From positions 1-55,301 of the forward strand of contig JABLXL010000021.1 in assembly GCA_013178005.1 (NCBI GenBank): DNA of 55,301 bases, written 5' to 3'. Origin of the DNA: Actinomycetota bacterium (GTDB lineage: Bacteria > Actinomycetota > Geothermincolia > Geothermincolales > RBG-13-55-18). The notes below the pieces were generated by a model. That model made no database searches. It was given only the letters and a program-made list of their open reading frames with translations, and had not been told where the DNA came from. The translations under genes were made by a program, and so were the position numbers. Each line of letters opens with the position of its first letter. Positions within the stretch are counted from its first letter, which is position 1. Of the stretch, positions 32,291-40,084 are shown in pieces.

Positions 32291-33642
32291 AGGCGGATGT
32301 CCAATCCGTCGCCCACCCCGACCGCCGCGCTGTCCGTGAGGGGCCTCGTCTCCCCCTCCCTGGTGACGATGGCGTACCCGCGCGAAAGAACCGCCAGGGG
32401 GCTGAGCGCCTCCAGGCGGGAGGCGGCGAGCCGCAATCTCCCATCCCCGCGGGATAGTGCCTCGGCAACGGCCGCCTTTAACTCGCGCGCCCGGAATTCG
32501 GGCTCCGACTCTTTCCACCGCAGCCAGGCCTTAAAGGAAGCGGACAACTTGCGCGCCGCTCCGTCCAGCATCGATGGAAGTCCCCGGTATTCGCGCTGAA
32601 AGCGCGCCAGGGAAAGCGCCGCCGCCTCCACCACGCGTTCCCTCCTCTCCAGGCATGCGTGCTCCACGGATACCAGGCTCTCCTCCGCATCCGCCAGCCT
32701 CTGCGCGGCCTGGTTCACCAGCATGGCCGGATCCGAGAAAAGCCGCTTTGCCAGGATGGATCCCATGCGGCTTTCCATGCGGTGCAGGCCGCGCCTCAGC
32801 CCGGAAGCCAAGGCCAGCTCCCTCTGACCGAGAAGGTTAAGCACCTCCTCACGGGAGGGAACCACCGCCTCCGCCGCACCCGTGGGGGTGCTGGCCCGGA
32901 AATCCGCCGCCAGGTCGCTCAGGGTGATGTCCGGCTCGTGGCCCACCCCCGTCACCACGGGGATGGAGGAAGCCCTTATGGCCCGCGCCACTTCCTCGCT
33001 GTTGAAGGGCTTGAGGTCCTCCAGGGAACCACCGCCCCGGGCCAGGATCAGCACCTCTGCGGCCTGTGCGCGGTTGAAGAGGTCGATGGCCGCCACTATA
33101 TCTCCCACCGCCTCATCGCCCTGGACTCTTACCCCCCGGATGAGCAGCCTTGTCCCCGGGAAACGCCGCGTGAGATTGATCACCACGTCGCGCACCGCGG
33201 CCCCTTCCAGAGAGGTGATCAGCCCCACGGTATGGGGATAGGCGGGAAGCGGCCTTTTCAGGGCCTCGTCGAAGAGCCCCTCCGCGGCCAGCTTGCGCAT
33301 GAGGAGAAGGAATTCCCTGCGCAGCCTTCCCTCGCCGGACTCCCTGGCCTCGAGGACGTTGAGGCGGAACTGGCCGCGGCGTACGTAAACGCCCAGGCGC
33401 CCCCTGGCGAGCAGCGACATCCCTTCCCGCAGCTCACCGGCCATGCCCGCCAGGGCCTCGCGGAAGATGATGCAGGAGAGAGAGGCGTCCTCGTCGGAGA
33501 GGCTGAAGAAAGTGTAGTTGGGATAGGGGCGCAGGTTCGACACCTCGCCCTCCACCCAAAGGACGATGCCTTGAAGAAGGCCGTCCGCCAGGCGGTTGAC
33601 CTCCCCAACCGTGTAGACGCGTTCCTCCTCGTTCATGCCCAT
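32215..33642 (-). CDS. xseA: Exodeoxyribonuclease VII large subunit
   Basis: The 475-residue protein is the catalytic subunit of exonuclease VII. An OB-fold opens the protein (YTVGEVNRLADGLLQGIVLWVEGEVSNLRPYPNYTFFSLSDEDASLSCIIF). The nuclease domain follows (VGLITSLEGAAVRDVVINLTRRFP, RGGGSLEDLKPFNSEEVARAI, PVVTGVGHEPDITLSDLAADFRASTPTGAAE). Then come a long coiled-coil and the C-terminal strand (PLAVLSRGYAIV). ATG 33642 has no Shine-Dalgarno; TATAAT on the minus strand (33652-33657) ends only 9 nt before it, so the transcript may be nearly leaderless. ATG 33636 is an alternative. It forms an operon with xseB. Confidence 0.95.
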   Translation of the reverse strand: MGMNEEERVYTVGEVNRLADGLLQGIVLWVEGEVSNLRPYPNYTFFSLSDEDASLSCIIFREALAGMAGELREGMSLLARGRLGVYVRRGQFRLNVLEARESGEGRLRREFLLLMRKLAAEGLFDEALKRPLPAYPHTVGLITSLEGAAVRDVVINLTRRFPGTRLLIRGVRVQGDEAVGDIVAAIDLFNRAQAAEVLILARGGGSLEDLKPFNSEEVARAIRASSIPVVTGVGHEPDITLSDLAADFRASTPTGAAEAVVPSREEVLNLLGQRELALASGLRRGLHRMESRMGSILAKRLFSDPAMLVNQAAQRLADAEESLVSVEHACLERRERVVEAAALSLARFQREYRGLPSMLDGAARKLSASFKAWLRWKESEPEFRARELKAAVAEALSRGDGRLRLAASRLEALSPLAVLSRGYAIVTREGETRPLTDSAAVGVGDGLDIRLHRGRIRGEVKEVETWEENGGNTTG

Positions 33643-33831
33643 GACAGGGACATTATATTCCCCGGCGATGCCATTTCCCCCCTCCTGGAGGCCCCGAAAA
33701 TACCGGGAAGGAAAAAAAATAGGTGAGGTTGAAATACATGATATAGAGTGTGAGAAGGCCAGAGAAGGCTACATGTTGTGATTACGACCCGCGGCGTGGG
33801 TGCCGTGGGCTTGCGATAAAGGGGGTTCGGC

Positions 33832-34353
33832 TTGGAGATACTGGCCTTGCTCCTTCTGGGCTTGATAGCCATGCTTGCCATCGTCCCCCCCATCATTCGC
33901 GGCAAGATCGAGGAATCGCCCCTGGCGACCACGCAGAACTTCCAGCGCAGCATGGAGGAAATCGCCCATTCCATAGAATCGGGCAGCCTCCGCTCGGCCC
34001 GCTCCTACGCCGCCAGGGAAAACGCACGGTATCGTGATTGGCGTGTCGGCGGGGATCGCCCGGCCCCCGCGCGGCCGCCCGTCGCGAACCGGCGAGGGAC
34101 GAGCGCGGCTGCGAGGAGAAACCGCGTCTTCGCCTTGCTTACCCTACTGGCCTTTGCGTGGGGCGCGGCCACCCTCTTCAGCGGTAAAACTTGGTGCCTG
34201 GCCTTCTTCGCCTTTTTCTCGGTGTTGCTGGTGGTTTTCTGGCTGCTCACCATCATCGTACCTTACCTGGCGTCCCCCTCCCGGTCCGCCCGCGGCCGGG
34301 AAAGCGGGGCCAGGTCGTACCCCGCTCGCTACCGGGACCGCCAGGCCATGTAG
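33832..34353 (+). CDS. Membrane protein, function unknown
   Basis: The 173-residue protein has an N-terminal hydrophobic segment (about 2-22), a basic/Ser-rich middle (about 25-98, with many Arg and Ala), then two closely spaced hydrophobic segments (about 99-117 and 121-146) and a basic tail rich in Arg, Ser and Tyr. TTG 33832 is preceded by AAAGGGGG. I recognise no domain. The layout (one plus two membrane segments with a long cytoplasmic basic loop) recurs in uncharacterised actinobacterial proteins, but I cannot name a family. It is divergent from xseA. Confidence 0.6.
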   Translation: MEILALLLLGLIAMLAIVPPIIRGKIEESPLATTQNFQRSMEEIAHSIESGSLRSARSYAARENARYRDWRVGGDRPAPARPPVANRRGTSAAARRNRVFALLTLLAFAWGAATLFSGKTWCLAFFAFFSVLLVVFWLLTIIVPYLASPSRSARGRESGARSYPARYRDRQAM

Positions 34354-34422
34354 GGATGCGCCAAACAAAAACCCAGTCGCCTCTGCCCCTCCTGCGCACC
34401 CCTTCGGACGCGATACCCAATG

Positions 34423-34521
34423 TGGGAATGCTCCCAAGCCATGAAGCGGCCGCCTCAACCCCTTCTGTGTGTGCCTTGGCAAACATGAGTCCGTATGGAG
34501 ATGCGTCCAACCCGTGAAGCG
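34423..34521. repeat. Weak diverged tandem repeat
   Basis: About 27 nt at 34423-34449 resemble 34495-34521 at a 72-bp offset (shared: TGGGA/TGGAG, ATGC, TCCCAA/TCCAAC, TGAAGCG). It lies between two convergent genes. Divergence is considerable. Confidence 0.35.
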
Positions 34522-34547
34522 CTCACCCGGTTCGGTCGCGCGCGGCA

Positions 34548-34835
34548 TCAGCCCAGGACGCCTATCTTCCACAGCAGGGCCACCAGGAGTACGTGGCCCA
34601 TGAAGAAAGCAAGTATTGCCCTGACCGACTTCGTACCGTATTGTGGGCGGAAGTAGAAGAAGAACATGGCCACGGCGAACCCGACCAGCGCCAGGGCGAA
34701 GAGCACCGGCAGGACCACGGGCACGCGCTCGCCCTGGGCGCGCATGTTGGTGAACATGTAGCCGGTCACGATCCCTACCGCCGCGATCCCCAGGATGAGC
34801 AGCATCTGCGGCCAAGTGGGCATGTTGTTTTTCAA
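34548..34835 (-). CDS. Small three-helix membrane protein
   Basis: The 95-residue protein has three hydrophobic segments (about residues 8-25, 36-58 and 70-91) with a short polar loop FRPQYGTKSVRA. I recognise no family. The TTG at 34835 has GGAGGTGA six nt upstream and lies six nt past the stop of the M23 gene; an ATG four codons later lacks proper spacing. It is the last gene of the pseudokinase-M23 operon and likely works with those proteins in the membrane. Confidence 0.7.
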   Translation of the reverse strand: MKNNMPTWPQMLLILGIAAVGIVTGYMFTNMRAQGERVPVVLPVLFALALVGFAVAMFFFYFRPQYGTKSVRAILAFFMGHVLLVALLWKIGVLG

Positions 34836-34840
34836 TCCCT

Positions 34841-36781
34841 TCACCTCCCGTAAATGTTCTCCCCCACCCGCGGGGGACGGAACTCCAGGTTCCAAAGGCT
34901 CTCTCTCGCCTCGCCGTATCCTCCAAACCGGTCTCCCAGGAGTTGCAAGAGTCCCTCCTTGCCTCCCTTGGTAAAAGCCTTTCCCATGAGCGCCTTGAGG
35001 AAATCGCTGTTGAGTTTGAATCTGCCCCCGCTCGTATTTGAGAGGATCCCCGCCAACCCCTCTCCTTTTCCGGCCAGGTTGATGACGCCGCCCAGAGCTC
35101 CTCCACCGAAACAGAGGAGCGATTCCAGGGCGGACGGGATGCTTCCGGTGACGACGCGGACAACCATATCCCCCAGGCTGGCGGTGAAGCCGCACATGCA
35201 CACGTAGGCCAGCTTGTGGCTCAACCTCACCGCCGTCTCCCCCATGTAGGCCATGGCCGTGGCCACCGCCTCGCCCGAGACATAGGTACCCCCCGAGGAG
35301 ATGACTCCCCCCGCAAGCGCCTGCGCCGTGCCCGAGGCGAAAAAGCCGGTGGTCACCAGCTTTCCCACCCCTCCCGCGACCCCCCCGGTGACGAAGGACG
35401 CCAGCACGCCCAAGGGCGAGATCTTCTTTCCCGTGGCCATACACAGGAAGACATAGACCAGTGCGTCCGCGCTGCCATGGGCAAGGAAGGCTTTGCTGAA
35501 ACCGAGCACACCCAGTCCGGCCCAACCCTTGCTTATGAAGGGCGCGAGATAAGACGCAAACAGGCAAGTCCCCGCCACCGCAGCGCCCACGCTGAGCGCG
35601 CCGAGAAAACAACCCGCGAAGCTGAAAGAATCCCCGGCCTTGAAAGCGTAGTAGAATGCATAGCCGATCGCCGCCACGCTTCCCGCCACCGCGGCAGTCA
35701 CCGCGGCGGCCAGGGAGAGGCCGAGCACCACGGCTATCCCGGCCACCATCAGGCAGATGATGGCCGCGGCCGCCAGGCCGGCGAGGAGCGCCTGCACGAA
35801 GCGGTTGGACAACACCTTCACCACCGCTTCCGCCACTCCCCTGCAGAGGGGGACCAGCCAGGGTTCCAGGCAAGCGTGGTAGAAGGCCTTGACGGCCCGG
35901 CCCAGGGGGCCGGCGACCCTGCACGCCAGGTTCCAGGCCGCTCTTCCCGCCGCCTCGATCGCCCGCCACACGGCCCTGAAGGCACCGCCTACGACCCTCC
36001 CCACCGCGGAGAGTCCCCTTCCCAGCCACTCGAAGTAACCTCCGGCCCCGTGGCGTCGCATGAAGGTCCGCAGGGCTTCCGCGTCCTCCCAGGGACCGAG
36101 AAAGAGGGACTCGGAGGGGTCGAGCATGCGGCCTTCGAGAAAGGGGAGGGGATCTACGGCCGTTCCGTTCACGAACAGGCCGAAGTGGAGGTGGGGCGCC
36201 TGGCTGGAGCGGTCCCGCGATCCGTCGCTTGTCCCCAGGACCTGTCCGGCAGAAAGCGTCTGTCCCCTTCGCACCAGGATGGAGCCGAGGGAAACGTAGG
36301 TCGTCTTTATTCCCGCGCCATGGCCGACGCTCACGCAGAGGCCCATGGGGGTGCTACCGGCGAAGGTGACCGTGCCTGCGGCGGCCGACCTCACCTGGCT
36401 GCCGCGGGCGAGGGCGATATCTATTCCAGCATGTCCGCCCGAACCGTATGGGCCTTGGGGCGGCTCAAAGGGGCGTGTGACCTCTCCCCTCGCCGGCCAG
36501 TCGAAGGAGGGTGCCTCCTCCCCGGCCGCGGCGGCCGGGGAGTACGGCGGTTGGAAGGAGATCAAGAGGATGGCAAGAAGGGTTAAGATGAGGAGGGTGA
36601 GGGCAGATGCCCGGCTTATGAAGGGTGCCTTGCCGCCCCGCGGGCCGCGGACATGGCCGGAAGCGGGGCCGGCCGCCGCGTCGCGCCGCTCCCGAGATAC
36701 GGTTTTCACCGACGGGAACGCACGCGGAGGATCGAGGCGACCGGGCCCCTCGGGGCGGTTCTCCTTCCGTGCGGAAACCAA
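34841..36781 (-). CDS. M23 peptidase fused to a polytopic glycine-rich membrane domain
   Basis: The 646-residue protein has a basic N-terminus, a transmembrane segment (about 58-76) and an extracytoplasmic M23/LytM domain (about 95-215). That domain has the zinc motif H117-x3-D121 (GGHAGID) and H197-x-H199 (PHLHFG), so it should cut peptidoglycan cross-bridges. Unusually, it continues for over 400 residues. First comes an Ala/Arg-rich amphipathic stretch (240-330), then several Gly/Ala-rich hydrophobic segments (about 330-560), and a polar C-terminus. The hydrophobic part resembles glycine-zipper regions of secreted or pore-forming proteins. TTG 36781 directly follows the stop of the pseudokinase gene and has GGAGGT seven nt upstream, so the two are coupled. 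Confidence 0.82.
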   Translation of the reverse strand: MVSARKENRPEGPGRLDPPRAFPSVKTVSRERRDAAAGPASGHVRGPRGGKAPFISRASALTLLILTLLAILLISFQPPYSPAAAAGEEAPSFDWPARGEVTRPFEPPQGPYGSGGHAGIDIALARGSQVRSAAAGTVTFAGSTPMGLCVSVGHGAGIKTTYVSLGSILVRRGQTLSAGQVLGTSDGSRDRSSQAPHLHFGLFVNGTAVDPLPFLEGRMLDPSESLFLGPWEDAEALRTFMRRHGAGGYFEWLGRGLSAVGRVVGGAFRAVWRAIEAAGRAAWNLACRVAGPLGRAVKAFYHACLEPWLVPLCRGVAEAVVKVLSNRFVQALLAGLAAAAIICLMVAGIAVVLGLSLAAAVTAAVAGSVAAIGYAFYYAFKAGDSFSFAGCFLGALSVGAAVAGTCLFASYLAPFISKGWAGLGVLGFSKAFLAHGSADALVYVFLCMATGKKISPLGVLASFVTGGVAGGVGKLVTTGFFASGTAQALAGGVISSGGTYVSGEAVATAMAYMGETAVRLSHKLAYVCMCGFTASLGDMVVRVVTGSIPSALESLLCFGGGALGGVINLAGKGEGLAGILSNTSGGRFKLNSDFLKALMGKAFTKGGKEGLLQLLGDRFGGYGEARESLWNLEFRPPRVGENIYGR

Positions 36782-38428
36782 TCAATATACCTCCAGCGTA
36801 ACAGAGGCTGACGAGCTCATTCCCCTCGCGTCGAAGACCTCCAGGACAACCTGGAAGCGCGCCGGTATGACGAGGGGATCGAAAACGTGCTGTACGGCAA
36901 CCCCTTCCAGGACGGCACCGTCTCCGCAGTGCCAGACGTAACGGACGATATCTCCGTCGGGATCGTGGGAACGACCGGCGTCCATGGTCACATAGAGAGG
37001 AGCCGCTCCCCTGAGCGCGGAAAGCACCGGCACGGCGCGAGGGGCCGAGGGCGCGGGCTCGGAGGCAACGGGCGCGCGAGCCTCCTGTGGTGAGGGGGCG
37101 ACGGAGGGGGCAGGGTCGCCGGATGAATCATCCCGCGCGGGAGGGGCGGAGTGTCCGGAAGGCGCTTCGGCCTGGGATCCGGCCTGCCCCGCGTGGGATG
37201 CATCGCCACCGGTGCCGTCCGCGTCGCTGCCCCCGGCATCGATCCCCTCCCTCCCGGAGCTTATCACCAGCAGCACTTTATCACCGCGCTCGAGCACCGA
37301 ACCCTCATCGGGCTCCTGTGCCGCCACCCTTCCCGCGGACCACAGCCGCGAGGGTGCGCGTCGGCACTCATACCCCAGGCCCAACGACTCCAGCGTCCCC
37401 TGCGCCTCCTCCTCAGTGAGGCCCTGCAGGTCCGGGAGGGCTACCTTTTTCTCTTCCTCTTCCGTGGTAACCGCCGCCTCTCGCCCTTCCCCTCCTGAGA
37501 GCGTTCCGGAAAGCGCCGCGAGGCACGCCAGCAAGGCCACGCCTCCCAGCATGACGAGGAAGAGATTGCGAAGGATCTTCCCCCGTTTCCTCCCTTCCGG
37601 AGGGACCGCCTTGAGCGGGACCACACCGTCCTTGAGGAAGGAAAGGCCGCCTGCGCCCGGCTTCATTTCGGCCTCGAGCGCGTTTCGGGAAGGGTCGACG
37701 TCGAAGACGCTCGCCTCCAGTTCCTCGAGCACGAGACGAGGAGAGGATGGACGGTTCCTCGGAAGCGGGTCCATGGCGGTGTCCAACAGGTTCATGAGGC
37801 GCTGCGAGGCCGCCTCGCGCGGCAACATCCTCCGGATCATGGCGGCCAGGGCGTAGACGTCGGAGGTGCGTCTCCCCTCCAGCCCGCCGTCGGTCTCGGG
37901 AGCCCGGTAAGGTGATACCCTATGCGCGAGCAGAGGCTCGCTTTCCTCGAGGACCCACCCGTAACCGACCCGGACTAGTTTCACCTCGCCCCGCTCGCGC
38001 ACCACCACCTGCCCCGGGTTGAGGCCGATATAGAAAAGACCCCTGCCGTAGGCTTCCGCCAACGCTTCCACCGAAGCGCGCGTCACCTCCACCGCCTGGG
38101 GAGGAGGCAGCTCACCGCATTCCTCAAGCACCTCCATGAGCGAGGCGCCTTCGACCCTCTCTCCCACCAGGAAAAGAGGCCCGTCCTCATCCATTCGCCC
38201 CCATTCGTAGAGGCTTGCGACGTGCGCCCCCCGCACCTGGGTGGCGGCGTCCAGTATTTCCTCCAGGCGCTTCATCTCCAGCCCTGTGGGGATCGCTCCC
38301 GCCTCCAGGATATCCACCACGACCAACGTTCCCAGCGCGGTATCCTCCGCCTCGTAGGTGGAAAGGAAACGTCCCCCCGCCAGTCTTCGCTTCAACAGGT
38401 ACCTGCCCGCCAGCTTCTCTCCAGTCAT
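36782..38428 (-). CDS. Pseudokinase-TM-PASTA-PKD envelope protein
   Basis: The 548-residue protein has the layout of a PknB-type receptor kinase. A cytoplasmic kinase-like domain (1-245) is followed by a transmembrane helix (about 286-306), one PASTA domain (about 328-390), a Ser/Ala/Pro-rich linker (392-465) and a PKD-like domain (about 466-548, with SHDPDGDIVRYVWHCGDG). The kinase-like domain has lost its key residues. The VAIK Lys position reads VVVD (36-39), the HRD loop reads YIG (133-135) and N137 replaces the loop Lys. DFG reads RVG (153-155). APE (176-178) is kept. It should be catalytically inactive, like the MviN-type pseudokinase domain of mycobacteria. PASTA domains bind muropeptides. 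ATG 38428 heads the operon with the M23 and small membrane genes. Confidence 0.85.
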   Translation of the reverse strand: MTGEKLAGRYLLKRRLAGGRFLSTYEAEDTALGTLVVVDILEAGAIPTGLEMKRLEEILDAATQVRGAHVASLYEWGRMDEDGPLFLVGERVEGASLMEVLEECGELPPPQAVEVTRASVEALAEAYGRGLFYIGLNPGQVVVRERGEVKLVRVGYGWVLEESEPLLAHRVSPYRAPETDGGLEGRRTSDVYALAAMIRRMLPREAASQRLMNLLDTAMDPLPRNRPSSPRLVLEELEASVFDVDPSRNALEAEMKPGAGGLSFLKDGVVPLKAVPPEGRKRGKILRNLFLVMLGGVALLACLAALSGTLSGGEGREAAVTTEEEEKKVALPDLQGLTEEEAQGTLESLGLGYECRRAPSRLWSAGRVAAQEPDEGSVLERGDKVLLVISSGREGIDAGGSDADGTGGDASHAGQAGSQAEAPSGHSAPPARDDSSGDPAPSVAPSPQEARAPVASEPAPSAPRAVPVLSALRGAAPLYVTMDAGRSHDPDGDIVRYVWHCGDGAVLEGVAVQHVFDPLVIPARFQVVLEVFDARGMSSSASVTLEVY

Positions 38429-38702
38429 TCCACACCTCGCACTAACTTAATTATGTATATCAACTTTAACAAGTTAATAGTAATTGTCAAGATGTATTTT
38501 CGCCTCTTTCTGGCGGCGGTCGTCGGCTGACGGCTATCGATGCATGGCGTAGAAAGGGCTTCTCCGGCCGCCTTGCCCGGCGGGATCGCCGTTTGAAAAT
38601 CCACCGGAGGAAACGACCTCGAGGTTTACGGGGGACTAATCGGGGCCAGCGCCGGGCGGCGCTCCTGTTGTCGCGCCGCGCCTTTGGTGCGATGCTTAGG
38701 GC

Positions 38703-38906
38703 ATGAGGTGGGACGACATCATCATGGGTACCATTGCGATCATCTGGGGACCGGTGCTTCTTCTCATGCGCGGGGAGCTCCTCGGTTTCGCGCGCGAGGG
38801 AGGCAGGGGCTTGCGTGACCGCAGGGTGATCAACACCCTGGTGCTGTCCGCCTCGCTGCTTCTTCCCGCCGGGGGGATGGCCTTGATCCTGCTGCGGGGA
38901 ATATAG
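38703..38906 (+). CDS. Small two-helix membrane protein (tentative)
   Basis: The 67-residue product has two hydrophobic segments (about residues 5-22 and 44-64) joined by an Arg/Gly-rich loop, a plausible small membrane protein. The ATG at 38703 has only TTAGGG upstream. It is codirectional with pabC, 67 nt upstream of it. Support comes from the hydrophobic pattern and location only. Confidence 0.45.
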   Translation: MRWDDIIMGTIAIIWGPVLLLMRGELLGFAREGGRGLRDRRVINTLVLSASLLLPAGGMALILLRGI

Positions 38907-38973
38907 TGCTTCCGTACAGGGCGCCCTTACGGGAGGCAGGCGCGGAAGGGGATATCGTTCCGGGGAGGACGCG

Positions 38974-39837
38974 ATGAAGGTTTGCTTCAACGGCGCGGTA
39001 ATGGACGAGAGGGAAGCAAAGATACCCGTCAGCGACCGGGGGGTGCTCTTCGGCGACGGCCTCTTCGAGACCCTGCGAGCTTACCAGGGGCGACCATTCA
39101 GGCTGGAGCGGCACCTGGAAAGGATGCGGGAGGGATGCCGGGCCCTCAGGCTCGACTACGACGCGCCCTCGCACGAGATAAGCGGGGCCGTCTCCGATCT
39201 CTATAGGTGCAACGTGGTCAGCGGCGATGCCTATGTCCGCATCACCGTCACCGGAGGACATTTCGAAGGATCCCGCACCTTGGAGAGATCTTCACGTCCC
39301 AACGTCTTCATAGTGGTCAAGCCATTCGAGGGCTATCCCGAGGAGTACTACCGGCGCGGAATGCGGGTGATCATCAGCCGCGTGAGGGCCAACGAGTCAT
39401 CGCCCCTGAGCGGCATCAAGAGCAACAACTACCTGGTCAACCTCCTGCGCAAGCAAGAGGCTAAGGACCGTGGCGCGGATGACGCCGTGACCCTGAACGG
39501 CGCGGGATTCCTGGCGGAAGGGACCTCGGCGAACCTCTTCATGGCGCGGAGGGGAAAGCTCTTGACTCCCGCGCTCTCCTGCGGCATCCTGCCCGGAATA
39601 ACCCGCGAAGCGGTGCTGGAGATATGCGAGGAATACGGCATACCCTGCGAAACGGGAGACTACCTGCCCGACGAACTCCGGACCGCGGACGAGGCTTTCT
39701 TCAGCGTCAGCACCGGGGAGATAGTGCCCATCGGGGAGGTGGAGGGAAACCGTATCGGTTTCCGTTGCCCCGGACCTCTGACCACCCGCATCGCCGACGC
39801 TTATCGCGCCCTGGTGCGCAGGGAGCTGTCCTTATAG
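38974..39837 (+). CDS. pabC: Class IV aminotransferase, probable aminodeoxychorismate lyase
   Basis: The 287-residue PLP enzyme of fold type IV opens with FNGAVMDEREAKIPVSDRGVLFGDGLFETLRAYQG. It has the PLP Lys in GIKSNNYLVN (Lys near 150), and EGTSANLFM near 188-196. The family includes branched-chain and D-amino-acid aminotransferases and PabC, which eliminates pyruvate from aminodeoxychorismate to give p-aminobenzoate. The convergent pabA-pabB operon only 250 bp away makes PabC the likeliest role, but an aminotransferase cannot be excluded. ATG 38974 is preceded by GGGGAGGACGCG. The last 30 nt of the gene are part of a tandem duplication that continues to 40020. Confidence 0.75.
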   Translation: MKVCFNGAVMDEREAKIPVSDRGVLFGDGLFETLRAYQGRPFRLERHLERMREGCRALRLDYDAPSHEISGAVSDLYRCNVVSGDAYVRITVTGGHFEGSRTLERSSRPNVFIVVKPFEGYPEEYYRRGMRVIISRVRANESSPLSGIKSNNYLVNLLRKQEAKDRGADDAVTLNGAGFLAEGTSANLFMARRGKLLTPALSCGILPGITREAVLEICEEYGIPCETGDYLPDELRTADEAFFSVSTGEIVPIGEVEGNRIGFRCPGPLTTRIADAYRALVRRELSL

Positions 39838-40020
39838 CCGCGCCGACCCTTTCTTTATTACAATCCAGAGCGCGGGGATTCTCGAGATTCGACGCAGCTA
39901 TCGGTTCCTAACCACTGCCGCCCTGGTGCGCAGGGAGCTGTCCCTGTAGCCACACTGCCCCGCGCTTCTTCACGCCCGGCGCGCGGGGATCGTCGAGATT
40001 CGACGCGGCCATCGGCTCAT
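39808..40020. repeat. About 112-bp tandem duplication beginning in the 3' end of pabC
   Basis: Unit 1 (39808-39919) and unit 2 (39920-40020) share CTGGTGCGCAGGGAGCTGTC at the start, including the pabC stop codon region (39808-39839 against 39920-39951, two mismatches in 32). They also share GTCGAGATTCGACGC-like sequence near the end (39870-39907 against 39981-40018). The middle is diverged. Unit 2 also contains a CCCCGCGC...GCGCGGGG inverted repeat. Confidence 0.85.
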
Positions 40021-40084
40021 ACTCAAGATCATGCCCCAGGGTATGGTAATTTCTACCTTTATGCCTGCCCGTATGCGTTCCCGC

